Of a DNA stretch of 64,000 nt, positions 26,612-35,359 are shown piece after piece. The stretch covers positions 1 through 64,000 of the forward strand of contig DAOTCE010000016.1 of NCBI GenBank assembly GCA_035452965.1. Reading direction: 5' to 3'. Origin of the DNA: Candidatus Paceibacterota bacterium (GTDB lineage: Bacteria; Verrucomicrobiota; Verrucomicrobiia; Limisphaerales; UBA8199). Under the pieces are notes generated by a model that searched no databases, was not told where the DNA came from, and saw only the letters and a list, made by a program, of their open reading frames with translations. The first letter of the stretch is position 1. Each line of letters starts with the position of its first letter. Both the position numbers and the translations under genes were made by a program.

Positions 26612-27466
26612 TCAAACCTCGAAGTCGAGCCCGATATCCACTGAACGCGCGGAATGCGTCAGCGCCCCAACTGAGATGAAATCCACCCCGGTTTCAGCGA
26701 TGGCGCGAACGCCGGGCAGAGTCACGCCCCCGCTGGCCTCGGTCAGCGCGCGGTCCTTGCACTTCTGCACCGCCAGGCGCAATTGGACCAGGTTCATGTT
26801 GTCCAGCAGAATCATATCGGCGCCCGCGGCAACGGCTTGTTCGACCTGCTCCAGAGAATCGGCTTCGACCTCCACCTTAAGCTGCGGATACCTGGCCCGC
26901 GCTCGCTCGACCGCGGCGGCAATGGCGTTGGGCGACTCGTGTCTTAGCGCCGCCAGGTGGTTGTCCTTGATCAGCACCATATCAAACAGGCCGAGGCGAT
27001 GATTCTTCCCGCCACCGCACGCGACCGCGTACTTTTCCAGCCGCCGCCAGCCCGGCGTGGTCTTGCGCGTGTCCAGAATCTGCGCCCGGGTGCCGCGGAC
27101 AGCCTCAACGAACTGGGCGGTCAAAGTGGCAATGCCGCAGAGACGCTGCAGGAAGTTGAGCGCGACGCGTTCGCCACTGAGCAAAGCACGGGTCGGACCG
27201 GAAATTTCCAGGATAGGCTTGCCTTCCGCCAACCGCTGGCCGTCCTCGGCAAGGCGGGCAATCTTCACCGAAGCAGACAACGCTTGAAATGCGCCTTCGG
27301 CCAGGGCCAAGCCTGCCACCACCAGCGACTCGCGCGCTCTCATCGCCGCCTTGGCCTTGGCGGTTTCCGGCACAGTCGCCAGCGTCGTCACATCTCCGCT
27401 GCCTATGTCCTCCGCCAGAGCGGGCATGACCACGCGATGAATCTCATCTGCCAACCACGGTTCCAC
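26612..27466 (-). CDS. nadC: nicotinate-nucleotide pyrophosphorylase (carboxylating)
   Basis: A 284-residue enzyme that converts quinolinate and PRPP to nicotinate mononucleotide in NAD synthesis. The family pattern is present: ALAEDIGSGDVTT at the N-terminus, LNFLQRLCGIATLTAQFVEA, ILDTRKTTPGWRRLEKYAVA, CGGGKNHRLGLFDMVLIKDN, VEVEADSLEQVEQAVAAGAD and MILLDNMN, with GVDFISVGALTHSA near the end. I chose GTG 27466, which gives the usual length. A TTG at 27556 is open in frame but would leave only nine bases to the divergent gene. It heads the series nadC-birA-coaX-trpA-manC. Confidence 0.93.
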   Translation of the reverse strand: MEPWLADEIHRVVMPALAEDIGSGDVTTLATVPETAKAKAAMRARESLVVAGLALAEGAFQALSASVKIARLAEDGQRLAEGKPILEISGPTRALLSGERVALNFLQRLCGIATLTAQFVEAVRGTRAQILDTRKTTPGWRRLEKYAVACGGGKNHRLGLFDMVLIKDNHLAALRHESPNAIAAAVERARARYPQLKVEVEADSLEQVEQAVAAGADMILLDNMNLVQLRLAVQKCKDRALTEASGGVTLPGVRAIAETGVDFISVGALTHSARSVDIGLDFEV

Positions 27467-27565
27467 GCCAGCAAGATGGAGGAAAGCAAGGGAAAGCAAA
27501 AGCCCGTAGTTGCGGGCATCAACAAGACCTTTGACGAGAGCGGCCTGGCTTCGCAATATCGGCTG

Positions 27566-28297
27566 ATGCGCACGCGTTTTGTTTGGTCAAGCACGTGGCT
27601 GGCCCTGGCAATGTGGGCCAGCCTGAGCTGCGGTCTGTTCGCTCAAACCACCCCGGCTGGCAAGCAACCGCCGGAGGTGCGTTGGGCGAAAGCGATCGGC
27701 GACTTCGAGGCGGCTGATCGAACAAATCCACCACCAAAGGATGGGGTGCTGTTTATCGGCAGTTCCAGCATCCGACGTTGGACGAACATCGCTTCGGCCT
27801 TCCCGGGACACAAAGTCATCAACCGCGGCTTCGGCGGGTCTCAACTGGCGGATTCAGTTGCGTTCGCGGGCCGGATTGTCACGCCCTACAGGCCGAGACT
27901 GGTCCTGCTTTATGCGGGAGACAACGACATCGCGGGCGGCAAATCGCCGGAGACAGTCCTGGCCGATTTCAAGGCGTTTGTGGGGAAGATCCATGCGGCG
28001 CTGCCGCGCACGCGGATAGGCTACATTGCAATCAAGCCGTGTCCGTCGAGGGAGAGATTCCTGGATCAGGTCAGGAAAACCAATCGGCTCATCCGGGACC
28101 ACTGCGGCACAGATGAGCGGCTGGTCTTCGCGGATGTGTTCACACCAATGTTGACCGCCGAGGGCAAGCCACGGGCAGATTTGTGCGTCAAAGACATGCT
28201 TCATCTCAATGAGCAAGGTTACGAACTCTGGGCCTCGGTCCTCCGGCCGTTGGTGGACAAGTATGCGGGACCGGGAGGCGGCGGCAGCCAGCCTTGA
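27566..28297 (+). CDS. exported SGNH/GDSL-family hydrolase
   Basis: A 243-residue exported esterase-like protein with a signal peptide (MRTRFVWSSTWLALAMWASL, cleavage near residue 26). SGNH blocks are all visible: block I FIGSSSIRRW (catalytic Ser, though without the full GDS), block II with Gly in GFGGSQLAD, block III LYAGDNDIAGG (Asn), and block V DMLHLNEQGYELW (Asp and His). It probably removes acyl groups from a glycan or lipid in the periplasm. It is divergent from nadC, with about 100 bases between the chosen starts, and followed 21 bases later by a membrane protein. Confidence 0.85.
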   Translation: MRTRFVWSSTWLALAMWASLSCGLFAQTTPAGKQPPEVRWAKAIGDFEAADRTNPPPKDGVLFIGSSSIRRWTNIASAFPGHKVINRGFGGSQLADSVAFAGRIVTPYRPRLVLLYAGDNDIAGGKSPETVLADFKAFVGKIHAALPRTRIGYIAIKPCPSRERFLDQVRKTNRLIRDHCGTDERLVFADVFTPMLTAEGKPRADLCVKDMLHLNEQGYELWASVLRPLVDKYAGPGGGGSQP

Positions 28298-28318
28298 GCC
28301 AGCGGGAACACGCGGCTT

Positions 28319-29002
28319 ATGGGCGTTGGCGGCATCATTTTCATCCTCGGCCTGTTCTTGCTGCTGGTCATCGCCGGGGCCATTTATTCAACCATTGCCG
28401 CGCGGAAGCGGCGCGAGGAGCTGCTCGAATTCGCTACCCGGCTGGGGCTGGATTTCCGCCCTGGCAATGATTACGAACTGGCGAAACGCTTTGGCTTTCT
28501 CAACAAGCTTGCCCAGGGCAGCAACCGTTACGCCTTCAATGTGCTCTCCGGCGGCTACCGGCAGAACCAGGTGCTGGTGTTCGATTACCACTACGAGACG
28601 CACTCCACCGATTCGAAGGGCCATCGGCGCACGCACCATCACTACTTCTCGTTCTTTATCCTGCTTCTGCCGGTGAGTTTTCCGGAGCTGAAGGTCACGC
28701 GCGAAGGCTTGCTTTCCAAATTCGCCCAGGCGCTCGGATATGACGACATTGACTTCGAGTCGGCAGAGTTCTCGCACGAGTTCTGCGTGCGGTCCAAGGA
28801 CCGGAAGTTTGCTTATGACGTCTGCAACGCGCAGATGATGGAATACCTGTTGGCCAACCGCGACCTGAGCCTTGAAATCGAAGACTCTGCCCTGGCGCTG
28901 GCGTTCGATAAGCGCCTCTCCGCCGCGCAGATCGAAGGCAACCTCCAGCGGCTGCTCGAGATTCGGTTGCGCCTGCCCGATTATTTGTTTACCAAGACCT
29001 GA
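28319..29002 (+). CDS. membrane-anchored protein of unknown function, coupled to lemA
   Basis: A 227-residue protein with one N-terminal transmembrane helix (about 4-26) and a cytoplasmic domain with LEFATRLGLDFRPGNDYELA, a VLSGGYRQNQVLVFDYHYET strand pair, a histidine cluster (GHRRTHHHYFSFF) and SLEIEDSALALAFDKRLSA. It resembles the loosely defined class of proteins compared with DUF3137, found next to LemA, but I would not assign a function. The stop (TGA at 29000-29002) shares its last A with the ATG of lemA, so they are translationally coupled. Confidence 0.65.
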   Translation: MGVGGIIFILGLFLLLVIAGAIYSTIAARKRREELLEFATRLGLDFRPGNDYELAKRFGFLNKLAQGSNRYAFNVLSGGYRQNQVLVFDYHYETHSTDSKGHRRTHHHYFSFFILLLPVSFPELKVTREGLLSKFAQALGYDDIDFESAEFSHEFCVRSKDRKFAYDVCNAQMMEYLLANRDLSLEIEDSALALAFDKRLSAAQIEGNLQRLLEIRLRLPDYLFTKT

Positions 29003-29565
29003 TGATGGCGGCGTTGATCATGTTGTTCCTGATCGTGTTGTTGCCGGTGGTCTGGGTCATCGTGCAATACAACTGGCTGGTCAGCCTGCGCAACTACATC
29101 AGCGAGTCCTGGAGCAACGTGGACACCGAACTCAACCGCCGCTACGACCTGATCCCCAACCTGGTCGCCACGGTCAAAGGCTATGCCGCGCACGAGAAAG
29201 AGGTGCTGGAACGGGTCACGGAGCTGCGCGCGCGCTGCGTGTCCAACCACGGCTCGCCCGGCGACCAGGCTAAAGACGAGGTCCAGCTCGTGGACGCCTT
29301 GAAACACTTGCTGGTGCTGGTGGAAAGCTACCCCCAGCTCAAGGCCGACCAGCACTTCCTCAAGCTGCAGCAGGAGTTGATTACGACTGAAAACCGCATT
29401 CAGGCCGCCCGCAGGTTCTACAACGGGAACGTGCGCGCCTACCGCAACAAGTGCGAAACCTTCCCCAGCAATTTGGTGGCACAGGTGTTCGGCTTTCAGT
29501 CACACGAATTCTTCAGCGTGCCCCCCTCCGTCAGGGAAGTCCCGGACTCTGAGTTTGCGCAATAG
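29002..29565 (+). CDS. LemA family membrane protein
   Basis: A 187-residue protein with one N-terminal transmembrane helix (about 3-21) and a long helical bundle outside. The signature YNWLVSLRNYISESWSNVDT, ELNRRYDLIPNLVATVKGYA, LKADQHFLKLQQELITTENR and IQAARRFYNGNVRAYRNKCE places it firmly in the LemA family. Function is poorly defined; family members are envelope proteins linked to stress or signalling. Start: two ATG codons in a row (29002 and 29005). Followed by a gap holding repeat copy C. Confidence 0.92.
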   Translation: MMAALIMLFLIVLLPVVWVIVQYNWLVSLRNYISESWSNVDTELNRRYDLIPNLVATVKGYAAHEKEVLERVTELRARCVSNHGSPGDQAKDEVQLVDALKHLLVLVESYPQLKADQHFLKLQQELITTENRIQAARRFYNGNVRAYRNKCETFPSNLVAQVFGFQSHEFFSVPPSVREVPDSEFAQ

Positions 29566-29770
29566 CACCTGCTTGGGAACGGGTGTATGTCTCCCCAAGC
29601 CCACGACTCCAACCGCGTGATTTAGCGAATCCAACCTGACCAGTATCGGCTAGCCTGATCTCACCGGGCAGGGCGGCTCAAGACCTGCGCCAGAAGTCGG
29701 GTGTATCCAGCCAAGTCCACCCCCGGCCGTCCCAACTACTGGCTCCCCCCACCCCCCTGGCCTGAACCAC

Positions 29771-29900
29771 CCATCGCCCAAGCTAACTACGGCATTGGGA
29801 CGGTGCCAATCCGGCGGGATCCCGGTGTGGTTCCCATGGGGGTCGGGCCCCATGGGAACCACACCGGGGTATAACGGGTGTCACAACGTTGTCGCACCGG
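29771..29900 (+). repeat. dispersed hairpin repeat, copy C (stem 29821-29841 / 29848-29868)
   Basis: A 21-bp perfect stem with a six-base loop. The arm reads GGTGTGGTTCCCATGGGG where copies A and B have GGTGTGTATCCCATGGGG; the opposite arm has the matching change (GGGAACCACACC against GGGATACACACC), so pairing is kept. The flanks GGGACGGTGCCAATCC and GGTATAACGGGTGTCACAACG match those of copy D read on the minus strand, making C and D a second subtype. The rest of the gap 29566-30048 shows no gene. Confidence 0.85.
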
Positions 29901-30048
29901 GGCGGCTATTCGGCCCAAGAATAGGGGTTTGCGGCAGCAAGACAGCAAGCCAAGCTCAAGCTGCGCGGGCAAGTTCACCTTCCTCCCAAGAGCCCCGCGC
30001 TCTATATTCTGCTTGTCTGCGCGCGAGACTCCGCGTAGTAGCAATACC

Positions 30049-31527
30049 ATGTCAACTATGCGACCTGCTCTGCTTCACGGCATAACCCGGCGGCAATTTC
30101 TTTATTATTCCGCGCTCGCCGCGAGCGCCACCACCCTGACGGGTTGCAGCGCGCCCCGGCCCCGCCGGCTCTCAGCCACTGACAAACTGAACATAGGGGT
30201 CATCGGCGCCGGCGGAAAGGGCGCCAGCGACACAGAGTGTTGCGCGGGGGAGAACATTGTCGCGCTGTGCGATGTGGACGAAAGGGCAACCGCCGCCCGG
30301 CGCGCCAAGTATCCGAACGCCAAAATCTATCAGGATTGGCGCAAGATGCTCGACCAGGAGAAATCGCTCGATGCGGTCGTCGTGTCCACGCCCGACCACA
30401 CGCACGCCATCGCCGCCGCAACGGCCATGCGCCTGGGCAAGCACGTCTACTGCCAGAAACCGCTGACGCAGACGATCTACGAAGCGCGCCTGCTCCGCAA
30501 GCTGGCCAAGCAATGCAATGTCCGCACCCAAATGGGCAACCAAGGCAGCGCCGAAGACGGTTTGCGGCGCACCGTCGAGATCATTCAGGCCGGCCTCATC
30601 GGGCCGGTGCGGGAGGTCCATGTGTGGACCAACCGGCCAATCTGGCCGCAAGGCATGGATCAGCCTCCGGGGTCTGATCCCGTGCCTGACAGACTCGATT
30701 GGGACGGCTGGCTTGGGCCGGCTCCCCTGCGCCCTTACAAGGCCGAATGGCCCGAGAAGCCGATGAGCGGCGGGCGGCGCCGGCGGGGCTCGATCTACCA
30801 TCCGTTTGCGTGGCGTGGCTGGCAGGACTTCGGCACCGGCGCACTGGGCGACATGGCATGCCATACGGCGAACATGCCTTTCCGCGCGTTGAACCTGGGT
30901 TATCCGACGGAGGTTGAAGCAACCTCCTCAGCCATCAACCGGGAGAGTTACCCGCTCAAGTCCACCATCCGCTTCCAGTTCCCCTCCCGCGGCGACCAAC
31001 CGCCGGTCACCTTTTGGTGGTATGACGGCGGCGACCCCAAGCCTGACCATCCCTACGATCACGACGGCAGCAACAAACCCCCTATGGAAGTCGTCGCGGA
31101 TGTCCAGGAGATGATGGACAAGATCCCGGGCAGCGGGTGTCTGCTCGTCGGCGACAACGGCAAGCTCTTCTCGCCCGACGACTACGGCGCCCAGTTCTTC
31201 CTCAAGTTAAAGGGGGAAAAGGAACTGACCGATGGCAAGACCCACCAGGCGGTGAAGAATATCCCGCAGACCATCCCGCGCAACCCGTTCCAAGGCACCG
31301 CGGACCAGCGCCATCACCTGGAGTGGATTGCCGCCTGCAAGGGCGGGCCGCCCGGTTATTCGGACTTCGAAATTGCGGCTTACCTGACTGAGATTATTCT
31401 GCTGGGCTGCGTTGCTCTGCGTGCCGGCAGGAAGATCGAGTGGGACGGGCCCAACATGCTCGCAAAGAACGCCCCCGAAGCGGCACAGTTCATCCGCCGC
31501 AAACCTCGAAAGGGCTGGGATTTCTAA
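30049..31527 (+). CDS. Tat-exported Gfo/Idh/MocA-family oxidoreductase (lipoprotein type)
   Basis: A 492-residue NAD(P)-dependent sugar oxidoreductase. The N-terminus has a Tat motif (ITRRQFLYYSALAA) followed by a lipobox (LTGC), so it is probably exported folded and lipid-anchored. The Rossmann domain begins NIGVIGAGGKGASDTEC, with VALCDVDERATAA, VVVSTPDHTHAIAAATAMRL and GKHVYCQKPLTQTIYEARLL, the catalytic Lys being in the CQKP motif. The C-terminal domain has the long insertion usual for Planctomycetes/Verrucomicrobia members (HPFAWRGWQDFGTGALGDMA, with a conserved His after it). The substrate is unknown. ATG 30049 is chosen; the open frame upstream runs through repeat C. Confidence 0.88.
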   Translation: MSTMRPALLHGITRRQFLYYSALAASATTLTGCSAPRPRRLSATDKLNIGVIGAGGKGASDTECCAGENIVALCDVDERATAARRAKYPNAKIYQDWRKMLDQEKSLDAVVVSTPDHTHAIAAATAMRLGKHVYCQKPLTQTIYEARLLRKLAKQCNVRTQMGNQGSAEDGLRRTVEIIQAGLIGPVREVHVWTNRPIWPQGMDQPPGSDPVPDRLDWDGWLGPAPLRPYKAEWPEKPMSGGRRRRGSIYHPFAWRGWQDFGTGALGDMACHTANMPFRALNLGYPTEVEATSSAINRESYPLKSTIRFQFPSRGDQPPVTFWWYDGGDPKPDHPYDHDGSNKPPMEVVADVQEMMDKIPGSGCLLVGDNGKLFSPDDYGAQFFLKLKGEKELTDGKTHQAVKNIPQTIPRNPFQGTADQRHHLEWIAACKGGPPGYSDFEIAAYLTEIILLGCVALRAGRKIEWDGPNMLAKNAPEAAQFIRRKPRKGWDF

Positions 31528-31664
31528 CTAGCCGTGCGGTGGAATGGCCAGTCATAAGTCTGGTCCAGGCCATGGACCCAACGTTGCATCAAGCTCTCGG
31601 CTTCAAGCAAACGTGGCCGATGGCGGTGAAGTTGATCTCCCAAGAGAACGCGCACCACGTTATA

Positions 31665-32408
31665 TTAAGCCAGTGCCTCTGTTACTGCCGGCGGTAGAAT
31701 TTCCCCCACATCTCCTTCCAGACGCAGGGTGACCTCCGGCAACTCATCGTGGTCGGTCGGGCCGCGATTGATGATGACATATGGCATGCCCCGGTTGGCC
31801 GCCACCAACGGAATGTCCGCGGCAGGATGAACCGACAGCGTCGAACCCAGCGCCACCACCAAGTCGGCAGCCCTGGCGGCAGCTTCCGCCCGGTCCAGGT
31901 CTTCGTTGCGCAGGTTCTGGCCAAAGCTGATGGTGGCTGGTTTGAGGAAGCCGCCGCATTCGCAGACCGGCGGGAGGTGCGTCTTGCGGAAATACTCGAA
32001 GTGCGCCGCGGGGTCCGAGCGCCGACCGCAGGTTTGGCATTCGACGAGGCGGTTCGTGCCGTGCAGTTCGATCAACCGCTCCGCGGTCGTGCCGGCCCGC
32101 GCGTGCAGGTCGTCTATATTCTGCGTCACCACCGCCTGCACCTTGCCCGCCCGATCAAGGCGCGCGATGGCTTCGTGCGTGGCGTTCGGGCGCGCGTCCC
32201 GAAAGGCCTCCCATCCCTCCAGCTTGAAATCCCAGTGCTCGATGCGCGCCGCTTCCGAGCGCATGAAATCATGGTAGTAAACCGGCTGGCGGCGTTTCCA
32301 AACCCCATCCGGCCCGCGAAAATCGGGAATGCCGCTGCCGGTGGAGATGCCCGCGCCGGTGAAGAGCAGCATCTTCCTCGAACCACGCAGCAGTTCAGCA
32401 AGTTTCAT
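31665..32408 (-). CDS. NAD-dependent protein deacylase, Sir2 family
   Basis: A 247-residue sirtuin. NAD-binding motifs LLFTGAGISTGSGIPDFRGP and TQNIDDLHARAG are intact, the catalytic His is in IELHGT, and four zinc cysteines are in CQTC and CEC (CQTCGRR, then PVCECGG). Further on, FGQNL replaces the common FGE-x-LP, and GSTLSVHPAADIPLVA is the cofactor loop. ATG 32408 overlaps the stop of the upstream gene in an ATGA, which decides the start over ATGs at 32423 and 32429. The third gene of an overlapping operon with the Tat protein and the Dabb protein; an export-linked operon is odd company for a cytoplasmic sirtuin. Confidence 0.9.
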   Translation of the reverse strand: MKLAELLRGSRKMLLFTGAGISTGSGIPDFRGPDGVWKRRQPVYYHDFMRSEAARIEHWDFKLEGWEAFRDARPNATHEAIARLDRAGKVQAVVTQNIDDLHARAGTTAERLIELHGTNRLVECQTCGRRSDPAAHFEYFRKTHLPPVCECGGFLKPATISFGQNLRNEDLDRAEAAARAADLVVALGSTLSVHPAADIPLVAANRGMPYVIINRGPTDHDELPEVTLRLEGDVGEILPPAVTEALA

Positions 32409-33499
32409 TTCTGGAGTGTCCATTGACAAAGTTGTTGACCGTATTGCTTGAGCGGCGGCTCGCCATGACGCGCGACGTAATCGCTGTCAATATAGACGGC
32501 GAAAGTGGTCACGTGCCGTATGCCGCGGCGGCCGTAGGTGTCCAGATCGGCAGACAGCACTTGCGGATCAAACGGCACTCTGATGGCGGGCTTCTTCCAC
32601 TTGGAGAACAACGAGGCATCGAGCCAGTATTCGAGGCATTGCGCGCTCGCCGCGCCAAACACCTCTAGGTTGGCGTCCAGCATTTCGAACTGCTCCCGGG
32701 TTTTGGGGTCGTCGGCCCGCTCGAACGGCACGTCATAGCGGCGATGGATGGGGGCGAATTCGAGGAAGATCCCCGACGCAGGTTTAACCTGCCTGGGAGG
32801 AGGTAGCGTGTTGTGATACGCAAGGTGAGCGACCTGGGCCTTGGCATCCACTTTGCGGAGAGCCTCCAGAATGCGATTCTCGACGAGGAGCGCCTGGTCG
32901 CTATCGCTCAGGCCGACACATTCCGGACAGCGGCACCACGGGCAACCATCGTCGCCCCAGTAGAAGTAGCGGCCGGTGGTGGGGCGAAGCGTCTGCGCCA
33001 GGGCGACGGCGTTGTCGGCCACGATTTGCATCGCCGGATCTGAGTGAACGCACAAGTTCCATTCACGCACCCGCTTCCCCTTGTCGTCCATGCGGTAAAG
33101 CCGGGGAGCGCGGTCAAAGTACTCTCGCGGCAGCAAATCCTGCATGGCGTGCAGCTCGTACTCCACGGCCAAGCCGAGTCGGCGGCAGCTTGCGAGGAAC
33201 TTTCGGCCCGGCTTCGAGCGGATGTAATCGGCCAGCAGGCGCGCCGACCTCGGCGCATGTAGCGCAATAGTGTTTACCCCCGCCGCCTTCGCCCGCTTTG
33301 GCCAATCGGCGAGAGTTAAATCCTCGACCGTGAGGACCACGCCCCGCGTGCGGAAAACGGGCTCCCCGAGGCCTCGGCTGGCGGCATCGGCAATGGCGGT
33401 TTCTCCCAGCACCAAACCGCCTGCTAAAACTTCCAGAAACCGCCGCCGGGTAAGAGACGCCGGGCAATACGCGTTCATGTTGGGCCGGGCCGCAGTCAT
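32405..33499 (-). CDS. Tat-exported protein of unknown function, possible glycoside-hydrolase-like barrel
   Basis: A 364-residue protein with a Tat signal (SLTRRRFLEVLAGGLVLGE). After the signal, VVLTVEDLTLADWPKRAKAA, GVNTIALHAPRS and LASCRRLGLAVEYELHAMQD look like the first strands and helices of a TIM barrel. A CWC-like cluster, DDGCPWCRCPECVGLSDSDQ, may bind metal or be a disulfide loop; this cluster and GRYFYWGDDG recall DUF4838-type proteins, which act on glycans. I do not assign a substrate. It overlaps the Dabb gene (33496-33499) and Sir2 (32405-32408) by four bases each. Confidence 0.65.
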   Translation of the reverse strand: MTAARPNMNAYCPASLTRRRFLEVLAGGLVLGETAIADAASRGLGEPVFRTRGVVLTVEDLTLADWPKRAKAAGVNTIALHAPRSARLLADYIRSKPGRKFLASCRRLGLAVEYELHAMQDLLPREYFDRAPRLYRMDDKGKRVREWNLCVHSDPAMQIVADNAVALAQTLRPTTGRYFYWGDDGCPWCRCPECVGLSDSDQALLVENRILEALRKVDAKAQVAHLAYHNTLPPPRQVKPASGIFLEFAPIHRRYDVPFERADDPKTREQFEMLDANLEVFGAASAQCLEYWLDASLFSKWKKPAIRVPFDPQVLSADLDTYGRRGIRHVTTFAVYIDSDYVARHGEPPLKQYGQQLCQWTLQK

Positions 33500-33870
33500 T
33501 TCTTTGACCAGAAATCCATGACAAACACGTCATCCAGCAGCGGGCCGACCAGCTTGCCGAAAGCCTTGTGCTCGGGGTGGGGCAGGTAGTTGTCGAGGTC
33601 CGCCTGGCTCTTGAACGTCAGGATGAAGCAGTGCGTGAAGCCCTTATCCTTCTTCTCTTTGCTGACGTTGGTGCCCCATTCGAAGGCCGCGATCTGGGGA
33701 ATGCTCTTTTTCAGCGCTTGGAACGCCGCCTCGACTTTGCCGATGTCCTGCGCCGTGGCGGTGCTCTTGAACTTAAAGCAGACAACGTGCTGCAATTTGT
33801 CGGCAGCGCGGGCATTCGTAACCAGCGCCATAGTGAGAAATGCGATTAGAATTGTGGTGAATGCTTTCAT
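33496..33870 (-). CDS. exported Dabb-domain (stress-responsive alpha/beta barrel) protein
   Basis: A 124-residue protein with a signal peptide (MKAFTTILIAFLTMALVTNA, cleavage after ARA). The mature part is one Dabb ferredoxin-like domain: LQHVVCFKFKSTATAQDIGK, FQALKKSIPQIAAFEWGTNV, GFTHCFILTFKSQADLDNYL and PHPEHKAFGKLVGPLLDDVF, with the characteristic HVVxFKF start and HPEH-x-F motif. Cytoplasmic Dabb proteins act as small dimeric enzymes or stress proteins; exported versions are frequent in Verrucomicrobia and Planctomycetes with unknown role. It is the first gene of the three-gene overlapping operon. Confidence 0.88.
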   Translation of the reverse strand: MKAFTTILIAFLTMALVTNARAADKLQHVVCFKFKSTATAQDIGKVEAAFQALKKSIPQIAAFEWGTNVSKEKKDKGFTHCFILTFKSQADLDNYLPHPEHKAFGKLVGPLLDDVFVMDFWSKK

Positions 33871-34112
33871 GCAGGCTGCAGCCTATCCGGCTTGGCCTCT
33901 CTTGGGCAAGCAAATGGTCAGATCAGGCGCAGCGTGATTGGCTCGCATGCCGCCAAAGCGGATGCGTTGTGAGCGTTCATGCTGGTTCGTATTCGGTCCT
34001 TGGGAGTGCCTGGAATCGGGACAGTGTGCCCCATAGCCGCGTACAGCGTGCGCCGCCTGCGCCTTTCGGAGCGGAGGTCCCGCGGCATCTAATGTGCTCA
34101 TTTCGCGTCGAA

Positions 34113-34598
34113 ATGAAATCGGCTATCCTGCCCTCCACAGTCTTGATTGGGTTGCTAGCGATTCAGGCCGCGCCGCTCAACGCTGAAGAATCGCAAACGC
34201 TGGCAAACTACAAGACGTTTGGCGCAGGTCTGATGCTGGGTGAACCGACCGGAGTGAGCCTAAAGTACTGGCTCTCGGACGCGTCCGCCGTTGATGCGAT
34301 GGCGGGACTTTCTTACGATGACAACGATCTCAGCTTCCACACCGACTATCTCTACCACTTAGACGACCTTGTCCAACTCGATAAGAACAGGCTGGCCTTC
34401 TACGGCGGCGGCGGCCCCCGTTACAGGGCACGGAGTCACAAGAACGACCTGTTTGGCACCCGAGCCGCAGGCGGTGTAGCCTATATCTTTGGTAAAGTCC
34501 CGATGGATATCTTCCTCGAAGTGGGGCCGGTGCTTGATCTGACACCAGACGCGAAAGTGCGTTACACGGCAGGGATCGGGGCGCGATACTGGTTCTAA
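34113..34598 (+). CDS. small outer-membrane beta-barrel protein
   Basis: A 161-residue exported protein with a signal peptide (MKSAILPSTVLIGLLAIQAA, cleavage near NA-EE). The mature part alternates polar and hydrophobic residues in short strands (FGAGLMLGEPTGVSLKYWLS, AVDAMAGLSYDDNDLSFHTD, RLAFYGGGGPRYRAR, DIFLEVGPVLDLTPDAKVRY) and ends in Phe (RYWF), the usual outer-membrane insertion signal. It likely forms an eight-stranded barrel. No transport or binding role can be read. ATG 34113 is chosen; the open frame upstream to 33861 has no signal. The 242-base gap before it holds nothing recognised. Confidence 0.75.
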   Translation: MKSAILPSTVLIGLLAIQAAPLNAEESQTLANYKTFGAGLMLGEPTGVSLKYWLSDASAVDAMAGLSYDDNDLSFHTDYLYHLDDLVQLDKNRLAFYGGGGPRYRARSHKNDLFGTRAAGGVAYIFGKVPMDIFLEVGPVLDLTPDAKVRYTAGIGARYWF

Positions 34599-34636
34599 GG
34601 CCCCAGCACAAATTCAGGGAGATTCGCCGCTCGGGC

Positions 34637-35143
34637 TTACAGGCCCAATTTGCTCAACTCGGCCTCCAGCGCCATTCTGAATTGCTCCAGATCGGAATTC
34701 GGCGGCCGGTAACCGGATTGATGGGGTGCTAAAGCCAGTTGGCCTAGTTCGTTGATTTGCCACGCGGCTGTGTTACCGTCGCTGAACGTGACCTTGCCGC
34801 TTACCACCGCGCCGGGACGGGCGATCTGGTCCACGACTAAAGACACTCTCCCGGGACCGCCTGCGGGCGGGGCTGCCTTTGACCCGGCTGGGCCGATCCG
34901 CGCCCCCGGGACAGGCGTGCCCGCGGGCGGCGTTCCGGCAGGTGTGGTTAGCACGGACTCGATAGGCTTGGGCGGCTCTGCGTCCTTGGGCGTCAACTTC
35001 AAGTCGTCCACCAGGAGGCGCACCTCCATATAGGTCAGGCGCACGCCCAGGTCGGCCGCCAGACGGTTCTGTATTTCGGACAGCTTCAGACCTTGCCTGA
35101 TCCACTCCGCCACATTGCTCCGTTGTGCTTCATCCAAGTTCAT
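34637..35143 (-). CDS. hypothetical protein with helix-turn-helix-like N-terminus and beta C-terminus
   Basis: A 168-residue soluble protein. Residues 1-52 are helical (AQRSNVAEWIRQGLKLSEIQ, LAADLGVRLTYMEVRLLVDD), resembling a small DNA-binding or clamp-like fold. Residues about 53-95 are a flexible Pro/Gly/Ala linker. Residues about 96-150 form a beta segment with SLVVDQIARPGAVVSGKVTF and NTAAWQINELGQLALAP, then a helical tail. I do not recognise a named family. No signal peptide. The gap 35144-35359 to the next gene contains no feature I can support. Confidence 0.55.
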   Translation of the reverse strand: MNLDEAQRSNVAEWIRQGLKLSEIQNRLAADLGVRLTYMEVRLLVDDLKLTPKDAEPPKPIESVLTTPAGTPPAGTPVPGARIGPAGSKAAPPAGGPGRVSLVVDQIARPGAVVSGKVTFSDGNTAAWQINELGQLALAPHQSGYRPPNSDLEQFRMALEAELSKLGL

Positions 35144-35359
35144 AATCCGTATCGCACATTATTCGCGGTGATCGCCCGCTAATTCAACTCTTGTTTTGTG
35201 CCGCCCGCCATGAATTGAATCTTGTGTTGGCTGCTGCGTTGCGATGAGTGGGAGAAACCGCACACTTCCACCTGCGCAAGCCGGCTTTGTCGGGGGTCCC
35301 GGCCAGCCAGAAGCTCAACCTTGCCGGGCACCCTTCGACGGCTGGAGTAACTTCCGTCT

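Noticed and set aside
30003..30008. TATATT as a -10 box for the Gfo/Idh/MocA gene
   Set aside because: No credible -35 hexamer at 16-18 bases upstream.
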